A DNA stretch of 64,000 bases from Streptomyces sp. MP131-18 (GTDB lineage: Bacteria; Actinomycetota; Actinomycetes; Streptomycetales; Streptomycetaceae): contig NZ_LZNS01000001.1 in the NCBI RefSeq assembly GCF_001984575.1, positions 6,812,729 through 6,876,728 on the forward strand, in the 5' to 3' direction. The notes under the pieces are model-generated. The model was not told where the DNA came from. It was given only the letters and a program-made list of their open reading frames with translations, and did no database searches. The position numbers and the translations under genes were made by a program. This document shows, piece after piece, positions 6,637 through 15,706 of this stretch; within the stretch, counting starts at the first letter, position 1; each line of letters opens with the position of its first letter.

Positions 6637-7407
6637 ATGGATGAGAGACGCGAGGGCGGCGGCGTCACCGAGGTGAGCTTCAGGTCCGAGGCCCGCCCGC
6701 ATGTGTATGCCGGACTCGTCGCCCCGGACGGTTCCGACGATCAGCTGGATTTCGCCGTGCTGGCCGTCGACGCGCTTCTCGCTCTCGGAGACGGTCTTTT
6801 CGAACCGCTCGCGGTGAACGTCGAGGTCGCCTGCTGTGACGCCGAATTCGGCTATCCGCTCAGGGAGCCGCAGCCGACCGCGCGCTTTCACCAGCTGCGT
6901 GTAGCCGCGCCGCCGGAATGGGTCGGAATCCCGGATATCTGGAACGAGCTCCTGGTGGCTCGGCGCGAGCGGCTCGACCGTGCCGTCATCCTGGACTGGT
7001 TCCGCACCATCCTCGCCCAGCAGGAGTGCTCGCGGGCTCACACCAGGACCGGCTGGACCGAACTGATCGTCGAAGCGGTCCGGGTGCGCCTGCCCGAGGC
7101 GACGCGCGCTCTTCTCGAAAGCGACGGCAGCGAGCTGCCGGTGTCCTGCGGTAACGGGGTGATCCGCTTTCCCGTCGAGAAGTCCGCGGACACCCTCTGG
7201 GTGGCCGGCCCGCTTGACTGGTACTCCGGCAGCGCTCCGTTCGGGGTGCGGATCGTCAACGAATCGGGGGACCTGACCCTCGACTTGTCGCTGAACTGGT
7301 CGCCCTGGATCGACGAGGACGGCGCTGGCCCCGCCATCGGGGCTGCCGTCCGCCGGCTCTCGGCCATGGGATGGGATGTGGTGCCCGGCGACCGGAAAGG
7401 CGTTTGA
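6637..7407 (+). CDS. Hypothetical protein of unknown function, 256 aa
   Basis: Starts at an ATG with a purine-rich site just upstream (AGGGGGA). The protein is soluble and acidic, without signal peptide or membrane segment. I recognise no domain. It includes an immunity-protein-like Trp/Asp-rich end (LDWYSGSAPFGVRIVNESGDLTLDLSLNWSPWIDEDGAG). It is followed 34 nt later by an APH-type kinase on the same strand. Codon use fits the genome, so it is a real gene; the function is open. Confidence 0.75.
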   Translation: MDERREGGGVTEVSFRSEARPHVYAGLVAPDGSDDQLDFAVLAVDALLALGDGLFEPLAVNVEVACCDAEFGYPLREPQPTARFHQLRVAAPPEWVGIPDIWNELLVARRERLDRAVILDWFRTILAQQECSRAHTRTGWTELIVEAVRVRLPEATRALLESDGSELPVSCGNGVIRFPVEKSADTLWVAGPLDWYSGSAPFGVRIVNESGDLTLDLSLNWSPWIDEDGAGPAIGAAVRRLSAMGWDVVPGDRKGV

Positions 7408-7441
7408 CGCTCGTCGGCGTCCGGCGGTCGGATGGTCTGCC

Positions 7442-8341
7442 ATGAGCACAGGAAGCACGGGAAGCACGGGACAAACCATCGACGACGACCTGGTGCGGCG
7501 GCTGATCGCCGGGCAGTTCCCGCAGTGGGCGGGGCTGGCGGTGGAGCGGCTTCCTTCGGGCGGCACGGTCAACGCCATGTACCGGCTGGGGGACGACATG
7601 GTCGTGCGGCTTCCCCTGATGGCGGGCGGGGCAGGCGACGTATCGCTGGAACGAACGTGGCTGCCGCGCCTCGCGCCCCGCCTGCCCACGTCCATTCCCG
7701 AGGTGCTCGGCGGCGGGCAGCCCGCCGAGGGGTATCCGTGGCCGTGGTCGGTGTACAAGTGGCTCGCGGGGGAGAATCCGGCGGCGGGGGCGCTGAGCGA
7801 CCCCATCGCGCTGGCCGGGGATCTGGCCGGATTCGTGGCGGCGATGCGGAGCATCACCCTGCCCGGGGCGCCGCAAGCCCACCGGGGCGGGCCGGTCGCC
7901 TCGCTCGATGCGGCGACCCGGACCGCGATCGAGGAACTGCGCGGGGTCCCGCAGGAGGGCGTCGACTGTGACGCCGCCGCCGCTGTGTGGGAGGAGGCGC
8001 TGGAGGCCCCCGGCTGGAATGGCCCGCCGGTATGGCTGCACGCCGATCTCATGCCGGGCAACTTGCTGGTGAACGGTGGCAGGCTGACCTCGGTGATCGA
8101 CTTCGGATGCCTGGGGACGGGTGATCCGGCGTGCGATCTGTTTCCGGCATGGAACCTGCTGCCGGCCGATGGGAGGGAAGCCTTCCGCGAGGCGCTGGGC
8201 GTGGACGACGCGACCTGGATTCGCGGCCGGGGGCGGACGCTCTCGCAGGCGCTGATCGCGCTGCCCTACTACCGGGGGACGAACGCGGCGATGGCGCACA
8301 ACGCCAGGCACGTGATCCGGACGGTGCTCGAGGAGGGCTGA
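7442..8341 (+). CDS. Aminoglycoside phosphotransferase (APH)-family kinase
   Basis: A 299-aa protein with an ATP-binding N-lobe (LPSGGTVNAMYRLGDDMVVRLP), the Brenner motif WLHADLMPGNLLV (catalytic Asp, near 200) and the metal-binding VIDFGCLGTGDPACDL. These are the hallmarks of APH/choline-kinase-like small-molecule kinases. Many Streptomyces paralogues are not resistance genes, so the substrate is unknown. It follows the unknown protein at 6637 closely, and the two may form an operon. Confidence 0.9.
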   Translation: MSTGSTGSTGQTIDDDLVRRLIAGQFPQWAGLAVERLPSGGTVNAMYRLGDDMVVRLPLMAGGAGDVSLERTWLPRLAPRLPTSIPEVLGGGQPAEGYPWPWSVYKWLAGENPAAGALSDPIALAGDLAGFVAAMRSITLPGAPQAHRGGPVASLDAATRTAIEELRGVPQEGVDCDAAAAVWEEALEAPGWNGPPVWLHADLMPGNLLVNGGRLTSVIDFGCLGTGDPACDLFPAWNLLPADGREAFREALGVDDATWIRGRGRTLSQALIALPYYRGTNAAMAHNARHVIRTVLEEG

Positions 8342-8500
8342 GGCGCCCACTTCCGGTGGGAGTTCGTCGTACCGAGTGGTGCGCCACCGCCGGCGAGCCC
8401 CAGTGCACCCGCGGCGCCGCCGGTGCCGAAGCGGCGGTCAACCTCCGTTCTGCTCCGGGTGGTTGTGACCTCAAAAGCGGGGGTGTCCGGGTGGGCCCGG

Positions 8501-8530
8501 TTGACAAACTTAGGTATGCCTAACCTAAAT
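8501..8530 (+). promoter_or_regulatory. Iron box (DmdR/IdeR) over the desA promoter
   Basis: TTAGGTATGCCTAACCTAA at 8510-8528 matches 16 of 19 positions of the IdeR/DmdR1 consensus palindrome. A TTGACA -35 sits at 8501-8506, so the repressor site covers the -10 region. Under iron sufficiency Fe-DmdR would block transcription of the siderophore genes that start 150 nt downstream. Confidence 0.88.
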
Positions 8531-8679
8531 TGATCCGGTGGGCGGAGACCGCGGGAGCATCCGGGGCTTTCGTCCGCCGAGCCTGCCCCGGCGTACGCCC
8601 CAGCCCCTGAAAGCAGCCGCTCGCCGCCGCAGCACGCCGCCGCAACACGCCGCCAAGACAAGGGACACCCCGAGAACCC

Positions 8680-10197
8680 ATGAGCATGCCCGGCCATGCC
8701 CCACCCGTGCCCGCGCCCCCCACGCTCCTGGAGCCCGATCTGCTGGCCGCCGACCCGGCCGGCCTCGCCGATGTCGGGCGACTCGTCACCGAGCTGACCA
8801 GGGAGGCCGCCGGAGCCCTGCGCCGCCGCACAGGGCCGCTGCCCGCTCTCACCCCGCAGGAGCTGGCGCGCCTGCTGGACGCCCAGCTGCCGGAAGGCCC
8901 GCTGCCCCGCACCGGCGGTGGCCGGGAGGCCGTCCTCGCCCTCGCCCGTTCCTACGCCGCCCACACCGTCGACCTCGCCGACCCGCACGCCGCCGCGCAT
9001 CTCCAGCCGCCCGCCCTGTCGGTGGCCGCCGCCGCGGATGTGCTCGCGTCCGTCTTCAACGCCTCGGTCGACACCTGGGACAGCGGCCCCTACGCGGTCG
9101 AGATCGAACGCCGTGTCGTCCGTGCGCTCGCCGCGCTCGCCGGCTACGGGCCCGAGGGGGACGGTGTCCTCACCCCGGGCGGCACCGCCTCCAACCTCCA
9201 GGCCCTGCTGATCGCCCGCGATGCCGCGCTCGGCGCGCGCCGCGACGTCAGGAGCGCCGGGCTCACCGGCCTGGCCGCGGAGCCGGTGGTCTACTGCTCG
9301 GAGCTGGCGCACTTCTCCGTCGCCCGCGCCTGCGCCGTGCTGGGCCTCGGCGAGGACGCCGTGCGGCTGATTCCCGCCGACGGCGCCCACCGCATGCGCA
9401 CCGACGAGCTGGCCCGCGCGCTCGCCGGGCGCAGTGAGAGCGAGGTGCCCATCGCCGTTGTCGCCACCGCGGGCACCACCGACTACGGCTCGGTGGACCC
9501 GTTGCCCGAGATTGCCGCCCTGGCCGCCCGCCACGGCGTGCGGTTGCACGTGGACGCGGCCTACGGCGGCGGTGCGCTGTTCTCCGACCGGATGCGTCCC
9601 TTGCTCGACGGTATCGAGGCGGCCGACACGGTCACCATCGACCTGCACAAAACGGCCTGGCAGCCCGCCGCGGCCAGTGTCCTGCTGGCCAGGGATGGCC
9701 GCGACTTCGCGGCCACCACCGGGTTGCGTGTCGCCTACCTCAATCCGGACGACGACGGTGCGGCGGGGTACGACGGGCTGCTGGGCCACTCGCTGGCGAC
9801 CACCAGGCGGGCCGACGCGCTGAAGGTCGCGGCCACCTTCCTGGCGCTGGGTCAGGAGGGCATCGGCGCCATGCTGGACGCCTGCCACGACCTGGCCCTG
9901 CATGCGGCGGGCACGGTGACCTCCCACCCCCGGCTCGAACTCACCGCGCCGCCCACCCTCACCACCGTCGTCTTCCGCTACCTGCCCCGCGCGCAGGACG
10001 CCGACGCCGACGCCGTCAACGGCGCCCTCCGCCGCCGCCTCCTCGCCCGCGGCACCGCGCTCATCGGCCGTACCGACGCGGCGGGCGGGGTCCGGTTGAA
10101 ACTGACCCTGCTCAACCCGCAGGCCACCAAGAACGACATCGACGAACTCATCGCCGCGGTCGTCGCCGCCGGCTCCGCAGTGGAGGAGGCGGCGTGA
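8680..10197 (+). CDS. desA: PLP-dependent lysine decarboxylase, siderophore type (DesA-like)
   Basis: A 505-aa group II pyridoxal-phosphate decarboxylase. The PLP lysine is Lys324 in TIDLHKTAWQP; HVDAAYGGG holds the Asp that pairs with the pyridine nitrogen; TPGGTASNLQAL is the phosphate-binding loop. In the desferrioxamine pathway DesA converts lysine to cadaverine. The gene lies behind an iron box and overlaps the next gene by GTGA, so the two are one iron-regulated operon. The decarboxylase family also accepts other amino acids; lysine is inferred from the partner hydroxylase. Confidence 0.88.
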   Translation: MSMPGHAPPVPAPPTLLEPDLLAADPAGLADVGRLVTELTREAAGALRRRTGPLPALTPQELARLLDAQLPEGPLPRTGGGREAVLALARSYAAHTVDLADPHAAAHLQPPALSVAAAADVLASVFNASVDTWDSGPYAVEIERRVVRALAALAGYGPEGDGVLTPGGTASNLQALLIARDAALGARRDVRSAGLTGLAAEPVVYCSELAHFSVARACAVLGLGEDAVRLIPADGAHRMRTDELARALAGRSESEVPIAVVATAGTTDYGSVDPLPEIAALAARHGVRLHVDAAYGGGALFSDRMRPLLDGIEAADTVTIDLHKTAWQPAAASVLLARDGRDFAATTGLRVAYLNPDDDGAAGYDGLLGHSLATTRRADALKVAATFLALGQEGIGAMLDACHDLALHAAGTVTSHPRLELTAPPTLTTVVFRYLPRAQDADADAVNGALRRRLLARGTALIGRTDAAGGVRLKLTLLNPQATKNDIDELIAAVVAAGSAVEEAA

Positions 10198-11525
10198 GCG
10201 GCGACGCTAGCGAGCCCGAGGTGCTCGACCTGGCGGCGGTCGGCATCGGGCCGTTCAACCTCTCGCTCTCCGCCCTCGCCGACGAGGTCGACGGCCTCTC
10301 GTTCGCCGCCTTCGACCGGCGGCCCGCCTACGACTGGCACCCGGGCCTGATGTTCGACTGGGCGTCGCTCCAGGTCGGCTTCCTCGCCGACCTCGTCTCG
10401 CTGATCCGGCCCACCAGCCCCTGGTCGTTCCTCAACTACCTGGTCGAGCACGACCGGATGTACCCGTTCTATATCGCGGAACGTTTCCACGTGCCCCGGC
10501 GCGAGTACGCCGACTACTGCGCCTGGGCCGCGGCCCGGCTGCCCGGCTGCCGGTTCGGCGCCTCGGTCGACGAGGTGCGCTGGGACGCCGCGCGCGATCT
10601 GTGGGAGCTGACGGTGCGCGACACCGGCACCGGTCGCACCGCGGTCCACGCCGCGCGCAACCTCGTGCTCGGCGTCGGCACCGAGCCGGCGCTGCCGCCC
10701 GCCCTCGCGAAGGCGGCGGAGGTGGCGGGGGACCGGGTCTTCCACTCCGGCGAACACCTGAACCGCATCGACGGGCTGACCGCAGCCGGGGTGCGCGACG
10801 TCACGGTCGTCGGCTCGGGGCAGTCCGGCGCCGAGGTGTTCCTCGACCTGCTGCGGCGCCAGCGCGAGGCGGGCTGGGCGGTCACCTGGCTCACCCGGTC
10901 CTGGGGTTTCGCCCCGCTGGACTACTCCAAGCTGGTCCTCGAATACACCACGCCCGCCTACATGCGGTACTTCAACGGCCTCGAACCGGCCGTGCGCGAC
11001 CGGCTGATCACCTCCCAGTGGCAGCTGTACAAGGGCATCGACACCGAGACGATCGACCTCATCCACGACGAGCTGTACGACCACCTGCTCGACGGCGACC
11101 GCCCGCCGGTGACCCTGCTGCCCGCCACCGCCCTGCTGGACGCCCGGGTGGCGGACGGCACCGTGCGGCTCACCACCGCACATGCGGACACCGGCAGCCG
11201 GGCCGAGCGCACCACCGGCGCCGTGGTCGCGGCCACCGGCTACGCCGGGCGCCGCCCCGACTGCATCGCGCCGGTGGAGAAGCTGATCGCCTGGGACGAC
11301 AAGGGACGCTACGACGTGACGGCCGGTCACCGGGTGCGCACCGTTCCGGAGGTGAGTGCCGGTCTCTTCGTGCAGAACGCGGAGCTGCACACGCACGGTG
11401 CGGCGGCCCCCGACCTGGGGATCGGCGCCTACCGCGGCGCGTTGATCCTGAACGCGGTGGCGGGCCGCGACGTCTTCCGCATCCCGCGCAGGACCGCGTT
11501 CCAGTCGTTCGGTCAGCCCAGCTGA
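10194..11525 (+). CDS. desB: N-hydroxylating monooxygenase (lysine/cadaverine, DesB-like)
   Basis: A 443-aa flavin-dependent N-monooxygenase of the IucD/SidA/PvdA group. The FAD site is VGIGPFNLSLSALAD (near 15-30), the NADPH site VVGSGQSGAEVFLDLL (near 205), and the ATGYAGRRPD motif is near 345. In the desferrioxamine pathway it hydroxylates cadaverine to N-hydroxycadaverine. The start is a GTG overlapping the desA stop. No acyltransferase (desC) or NIS synthetase (desD) follows. Instead the next gene is convergent and overlaps its 3' end by 13 bases. Confidence 0.88.
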   Translation: MSGDASEPEVLDLAAVGIGPFNLSLSALADEVDGLSFAAFDRRPAYDWHPGLMFDWASLQVGFLADLVSLIRPTSPWSFLNYLVEHDRMYPFYIAERFHVPRREYADYCAWAAARLPGCRFGASVDEVRWDAARDLWELTVRDTGTGRTAVHAARNLVLGVGTEPALPPALAKAAEVAGDRVFHSGEHLNRIDGLTAAGVRDVTVVGSGQSGAEVFLDLLRRQREAGWAVTWLTRSWGFAPLDYSKLVLEYTTPAYMRYFNGLEPAVRDRLITSQWQLYKGIDTETIDLIHDELYDHLLDGDRPPVTLLPATALLDARVADGTVRLTTAHADTGSRAERTTGAVVAATGYAGRRPDCIAPVEKLIAWDDKGRYDVTAGHRVRTVPEVSAGLFVQNAELHTHGAAAPDLGIGAYRGALILNAVAGRDVFRIPRRTAFQSFGQPS

Positions 11526-12301
11526 ACGGACCGCTTGGCGAGGCCGGCCCAGAAGCCGTCGATCACCGTCCGCTGCCGGGACAGGTCGGCCTCGCCCGCG
11601 CCGAGCGCCAGGAACAGCGGCGCGAAGTGCTCGGTGCGCGGATGCGCCCGCCGCCCGGCGGGAGCCCGCACGGCGAAGTCGAGCAGCCCGTCGACGTCCC
11701 CGCGCGCCAGGGCCTCCGCGCCCCAGGCGTCGAACTCCCGCGACCAGCCGGGCGCCTCCCGCGGCCCCGAACCCCAGGTCAGCTCCGAGAGGTTGTGGGT
11801 GAAGAAGCCGCTGCCGACGATCAGTACGCCCTCGTCGCGCAGCGGCGCGAGACGGCGGCCGAGCCGCAGCAGCCGCTCCGGCTCCAGGGTCGGCATGGAC
11901 AGCTGGAGCACCGGGATGCGGGCGTCCGGGTACATCTCGGCCAGCGGCACGTACGCGCCGTGGTCCAGGCCGCGGCCGGGGGCGTCGTGCACCGGAACGC
12001 CGGGCCCGCCGAGCAGCCCGCGCACGCGCTCGGCGAGCCGCGGCGCGCCGGGCGCCGGGTAGGTCACGCGCGAGTAGCGCTCGGGAAAGCCCCAGAAGTC
12101 GTAGGTCAGGGGAACCGTGGTGGTCGCGCCCAGTGTGAGCGGGGCGCTCTCCCAGTGCGCGGACACCATCAGGACCGCCCGCGGCCGGGGCAGCCGCGCC
12201 GCCCAGGCGGCGAGCTGTCCGGGCCACAGCGCGTCGTCGGCCAGGGGCGGCGCCCCGTGGCTCAGGTACAGCACGGGCATGCGCGCGGCGGTGTCGTTCA
12301 T
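11513..12301 (-). CDS. Class III extradiol dioxygenase (LigB/DODA family)
   Basis: A 262-aa protein with the pattern of the non-haem-iron DODA/YgiD family: LYLSHGAPPLADD with the first His, VSAHWES with the second His/Glu, the central GLDHGAYVPL, and GSGFFTHNL with a further metal His. These enzymes cleave catechol-type rings. It sits 27 nt behind doxX on the same strand with a good AGGAAGG site, so the two form an operon divergent from a MarR regulator. A role in removing catechol or quinone compounds is likely. Confidence 0.88.
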   Translation of the reverse strand: MNDTAARMPVLYLSHGAPPLADDALWPGQLAAWAARLPRPRAVLMVSAHWESAPLTLGATTTVPLTYDFWGFPERYSRVTYPAPGAPRLAERVRGLLGGPGVPVHDAPGRGLDHGAYVPLAEMYPDARIPVLQLSMPTLEPERLLRLGRRLAPLRDEGVLIVGSGFFTHNLSELTWGSGPREAPGWSREFDAWGAEALARGDVDGLLDFAVRAPAGRRAHPRTEHFAPLFLALGAGEADLSRQRTVIDGFWAGLAKRSVQLG

Positions 12302-12328
12302 CGGCCTTCCTCGTGGAACGCGGGGATG

Positions 12329-12901
12329 TCAGTCGCGCAGCAGCAGGACGACGACCGCCGTCACCACGGCGAGGCCGAGCGCGGCGGCGCCGTAGGTCGT
12401 GCGGTGGGTGCGCAGCGCGGGAACGGGCAGCAGCGGGTCGACGGCGAGGCGCCCCGGTCCGGTGAGCGCGAGCGATGCGGCGCCGAAGCCCATGATCATG
12501 GCGTACTCGTAGCCGGCGGGCAGGAAGAATCCGCTCTCCCAGTGCACGGCGAAGACGGCGTTGATCATGGTGCCGAGCACCGCCGCCGCGGCCAGTGGCG
12601 TGAACAGGCCGAGGGCGAGCCCGAGTCCGCCGAAGGTCTCCGACAGACCGGCCACCAGGGCCATGGTCTCGCCGGACGGGTAACCCATGGACGTGAAGCC
12701 CGCCCCGGTGGCATCGAGTCCCGCGCCGTCGAACCAGCCGAACAGCTTCTGGCTGCCGTGCGCGGCCATGGTGAGGCCGACGGCGAGGCGGAGGAGCAGC
12801 AGGCCGAGGTCGAGCCCGGCGGGTGCCTGCCCGGGGAGCGGGGCGGGGGCTGCGGCGGGCGGAGCGGTGGGCGCGGTACCGGTCGTGGTGGGGGACGTCA
12901 C
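12329..12901 (-). CDS. DoxX-family membrane protein
   Basis: A 190-aa protein with four hydrophobic segments (LLLLRLAVGLTMAAHG, MALVAGLSETFGGLGLALGLF, MIMGFGAASLALTG, AALGLAVVTAVVVLLL) and the DoxX signature AHGSQKLFGWF. The GTG at 12901 is chosen because an AGGAGG lies 6 nt upstream; a longer Pro-rich extension to 12946 is unlikely. DoxX proteins occur with thiol/quinone detoxification genes. It is the first gene of the operon with the dioxygenase. Confidence 0.87.
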   Translation of the reverse strand: MTSPTTTGTAPTAPPAAAPAPLPGQAPAGLDLGLLLLRLAVGLTMAAHGSQKLFGWFDGAGLDATGAGFTSMGYPSGETMALVAGLSETFGGLGLALGLFTPLAAAAVLGTMINAVFAVHWESGFFLPAGYEYAMIMGFGAASLALTGPGRLAVDPLLPVPALRTHRTTYGAAALGLAVVTAVVVLLLRD

Positions 12902-12940
12902 GGGCGGCCTCCTGCGGGGGCGCTGTCGATACGGGGGGTG

Positions 12941-12954
12941 GTTCAAATTAAAAC
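12941..12954. promoter_or_regulatory. Candidate MarR operator between doxX and marR
   Basis: GTTCAAATTAAAAC is an imperfect AT-rich palindrome (GTT..AATT..AAC) in otherwise GC-rich DNA, placed between the two divergent start codons. MarR/MhqR repressors typically bind such sites. No second copy was confirmed. Confidence 0.5.
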
Positions 12955-13014
12955 AACTACCCGGTCGACAGTACCCGGTACTTCAGATCCGAACAACCTC
13001 CCTATGATGGCCGT

Positions 13015-13479
13015 ATGGCGAAAACCCGGTGGCTCGACGAGCAGGAAATGGCGGCCTGGACGGCATTCCTCGAAGCCAGCCACCGCGTCTTCCGCAGCGT
13101 CGAGCAGCAGCTGAAGGAGGAGGCCGGCCTCTCCCACCCGCAGTACGAGATCCTGGTCAAGCTCGCCGCCGCCGGCGGCGCCGGGCTGCGGATGACGGAA
13201 CTGGCCGAATCCCTCATCACGTCGAAGAGCGGCCTGACCTACCAGATCGGCCGCCTTGAGGAGCGCGGGCTCGTCGTACGCGGTGAGGTCCCCGGCGACA
13301 TCAGGGGCGTCACGGCCCGGCTCACCGACGTGGGCGCCGCCGCCCTGCGCGCGGCCGCGCCCGGCCACGTGGCGCGGGTGCGCGAGGTGCTGATAGACGG
13401 CCTCGACCGCCACCAGCTGACCGTTCTCGCCGAGGCCCTGGGCGAGGTCAGCGACCGCCTGCGCGAGCACGGGGCCTGA
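13015..13479 (+). CDS. MarR-family transcriptional regulator
   Basis: A 154-aa winged-helix protein: LSHPQYEILVKLAAAGGAGLRMTELAESLITSKSGLTYQIGRLEERGLVVR contains the recognition helix, followed by the wing (PGDIRGVTARLTDVG). TATGAT at 13003-13008 lies 6 nt before the ATG, consistent with a leaderless mRNA. It is divergent from doxX-dioxygenase, which it probably represses in response to a phenolic or quinone ligand (inference from family and layout). Confidence 0.9.
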   Translation: MAKTRWLDEQEMAAWTAFLEASHRVFRSVEQQLKEEAGLSHPQYEILVKLAAAGGAGLRMTELAESLITSKSGLTYQIGRLEERGLVVRGEVPGDIRGVTARLTDVGAAALRAAAPGHVARVREVLIDGLDRHQLTVLAEALGEVSDRLREHGA

Positions 13480-13514
13480 TGCCGCCGGATCGCGGCTGCG
13501 GCACAATCGCCTCC

Positions 13515-13907
13515 GTGAAGGTCACCATCGATTCCCGGGCGCCTGGCGCGCCCTACGAGCAGCTGCGCGCGCAGATCGCCGAGCAGGTACGGCGCGGGCA
13601 ACTGCCCGTCGGCTACCGGCTGCCGACCGTCCGCGGGCTCGCGGACGAGCTGGGGCTCGCCGCGAACACCGTGGCCAAGGCCTACCGCGCGCTGGAGAGC
13701 GACGGCGTGGTGGAGACCAGGGGCCGCAACGGCACGTTCGTCGCCGCGGCCCGGGACGCCGCCGCGCGGGAGGCAGCGGCGGCGGCCCAGACCTACGCGC
13801 AGCGCGTCGCCCGGCTCGGCCTGGACCGCGCCGCGGCCGAGGCCGTGGTCCAGGACGCGATCCGCGCCGCCTACCCGACCGGGGACGCGCGCCCCCCGAC
13901 CGGATAG
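13515..13907 (+). CDS. Short GntR-family regulator (YtrA type)
   Basis: A 130-aa protein: GntR winged helix (PYEQLRAQIAEQVRRGQLPVGYRLPTVRGLADELGLAANTVAKAYRALES) followed by a short helical tail, as in the YtrA subfamily, which often controls ABC exporters. The GTG at 13515 is preferred over an ATG at 13479 because relatives begin with VKVTIDS and a CACAAT -10-like element lies 7 nt upstream. No transporter is adjacent, so its target is unknown. Confidence 0.82.
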   Translation: MKVTIDSRAPGAPYEQLRAQIAEQVRRGQLPVGYRLPTVRGLADELGLAANTVAKAYRALESDGVVETRGRNGTFVAAARDAAAREAAAAAQTYAQRVARLGLDRAAAEAVVQDAIRAAYPTGDARPPTG

Positions 13908-13914
13908 CCGGTGG

Positions 13915-15591
13915 TCAGGCGCGCGACGCGCCGCCGCCCCACAGCCACACCGTGGTGTCGGACGGCAGGGTCCCGTTCGTGATCCGGTCGCTGGTCAGCA
14001 GCACGCCCCAGTTCTTCGGGAGGGGGAACGGCTCGCCCGAGAAGTTGACGACGCAGCGCAGCACCGGCGACCGCTCGAACGCCAGCACGCCCTTGGGCGC
14101 GTCCAGCCAGCGCAGCGACTCGCCCCTGAACCCGGGCTGGTCCTGACGCAGCCGCAGCGCCGAACGGTACAGCTCCAGCGTCGACGCCGGAATCCCGGAC
14201 TGTGTCTGCGCGGTCAGCGACTCCCAGCCGGCCGGCTGCGGCAGCCACGGCTTGCTGCCCTTCGGCCCGAAGCCGAACGGGCTGTCGGAACCCGACCAGG
14301 GCAGCGGCACCCGGCAGCCGTCCCGGCCGCGCACCGTGTGGCCCGACCGCTCCCACGTGGGGTCGGCCAGCACCCCCTCCGGCAGGTCCTCGACCTCCCA
14401 GAGGCCCAGCTCCTCGCCCTGGTACAGGTAGGCGCTGCCGGGCAGCGCCAGCATCAGCAGCGCCGCCGCCCGCGCCCGCCGCAGCCCGAGCCCGAGATCA
14501 CTCGGCCCCGGGTCCACGTCGTGCTCGTGCGTGCACGTCGCGGCGCGGCCGTACCGGGTGACGTGCCGCGGCACGTCGTGGTTGGAAAGCACCCAGGTCG
14601 AGGGCGCGCCCACCGCGCCGAGCGTGGTGACACAGCGATCGATCACCGCGCGTAGCTCCTCGGCGTCCCAGGCGGACTTCAGGAACGAGAAGTTGAACGC
14701 GGTGTGCAACTCGTCCTGCCTGACGTACAACGGCAGCCGGTCGTCGTTCACGTGGGCCTCGGCGATGAACAGCCGGTCGCCCGCATAGGAGTCCGCGATC
14801 TTCCGCCACGTCTGGTAGATCTCGTGCACGCTGTCGAGGTCCCAGTGCGGGTGCTTTTCGAGCTGCCGGTCCTCGTCGAACAGCGCCCCCTCCGGCAGGC
14901 CGAGGTCCGGCAGCGCGGGGTCCTTGGCCAGACCGTGGGCCACATCGATACGGAACCCGTCCACCCCCCGGTCGAACCAGAAGCGCAGGATCGACTCGAA
15001 CTCGGCCCGCACTTCGCGGCTCGACCAGTTGAGATCGGGCTGCTCGGAGGCGAACAGGTGGAGGTACCACTGCCCGGGCGAGCCGTCCGGCTCGGTGACC
15101 CGGGTCCAGGCCCGGCCACCGAAGCGGCTGCGCCAGTCGTTCGGCGGCTCGGAACCATCGGGTCCGCGGCCGTCCCTGAAGACGTACCGGTCCCGTTCCG
15201 GCGAGCCGGGAGGCGCGTCGATCGCCTCCGTGAACCAGCGGTGCCGGTCGGAGGTGTGGTTGGGCACGATGTCCAGGACGACGCGGATGCCGAGGGCGTG
15301 CGCCTCGGCGATCATCTCCTCGCCCTCGGCCAGCGTGCCGAAGGCCGGGTCGATGCCGCGGTAGTCGGCCACGTCGTAACCGCCGTCCGCCATCGGCGAC
15401 GGATACCACGGATTGATCCACACGGCGTCGACGCCCAGCTCCCTGAGGTAGGGCAGCCGGGCCCGCAGTCCGGCGATGTCGCCGATGCCGTCGCCGTTGC
15501 CGTCGGCGAAGCTGCGGATGTAGACCTGATACACGACGGCGGTGCGCCACCAGGGTGCGGCCGTGTTCTGATGAATGCGGGTGCGGGGCAC
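13915..15591 (-). CDS. GH13 alpha-glucosidase / oligo-1,6-glucosidase
   Basis: A 558-aa cytoplasmic GH13 enzyme. The nucleophile is Asp216 (GFRIDVAHG), the acid/base Glu278 (FIAEAHV) and the transition-state Asp339 (LSNHD); the conserved regions DIVPNHTSD and GDIAGLRARLPYL are also present. The length and the QVYIRSFADGNGDGIGD start fit the maltase/AglA group that hydrolyses imported maltose or isomaltose-type sugars. It reads from a GTG with a GAGGAA site and lies 115 nt downstream of a LacI-family gene on the same strand, which probably controls it. No transporter gene accompanies it. Confidence 0.92.
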   Translation of the reverse strand: MPRTRIHQNTAAPWWRTAVVYQVYIRSFADGNGDGIGDIAGLRARLPYLRELGVDAVWINPWYPSPMADGGYDVADYRGIDPAFGTLAEGEEMIAEAHALGIRVVLDIVPNHTSDRHRWFTEAIDAPPGSPERDRYVFRDGRGPDGSEPPNDWRSRFGGRAWTRVTEPDGSPGQWYLHLFASEQPDLNWSSREVRAEFESILRFWFDRGVDGFRIDVAHGLAKDPALPDLGLPEGALFDEDRQLEKHPHWDLDSVHEIYQTWRKIADSYAGDRLFIAEAHVNDDRLPLYVRQDELHTAFNFSFLKSAWDAEELRAVIDRCVTTLGAVGAPSTWVLSNHDVPRHVTRYGRAATCTHEHDVDPGPSDLGLGLRRARAAALLMLALPGSAYLYQGEELGLWEVEDLPEGVLADPTWERSGHTVRGRDGCRVPLPWSGSDSPFGFGPKGSKPWLPQPAGWESLTAQTQSGIPASTLELYRSALRLRQDQPGFRGESLRWLDAPKGVLAFERSPVLRCVVNFSGEPFPLPKNWGVLLTSDRITNGTLPSDTTVWLWGGGASRA

Positions 15592-15706
15592 GTATCTTCC
15601 ATTCCTCTTGCGAGTTGACCCTGGAAAATGCGCGGATTGAGCGGCTCACCGCGCAGTAGTGCGGCTGTACTGGTCCGGTTCAGGTCCCGGCCGGGGTGAG
15701 TGGTGA

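Noticed and set aside
9978-12227. 749-codon leftward open frame over desA/desB
   Set aside because: Antisense of clear siderophore genes, no motifs, no ribosome-binding site.
10601-13114. 837-codon rightward open frame over desB, the dioxygenase and doxX
   Set aside because: Arg/Pro/Gly-rich translation without domains; it overlaps recognisable genes on both strands and is a GC-bias artefact.
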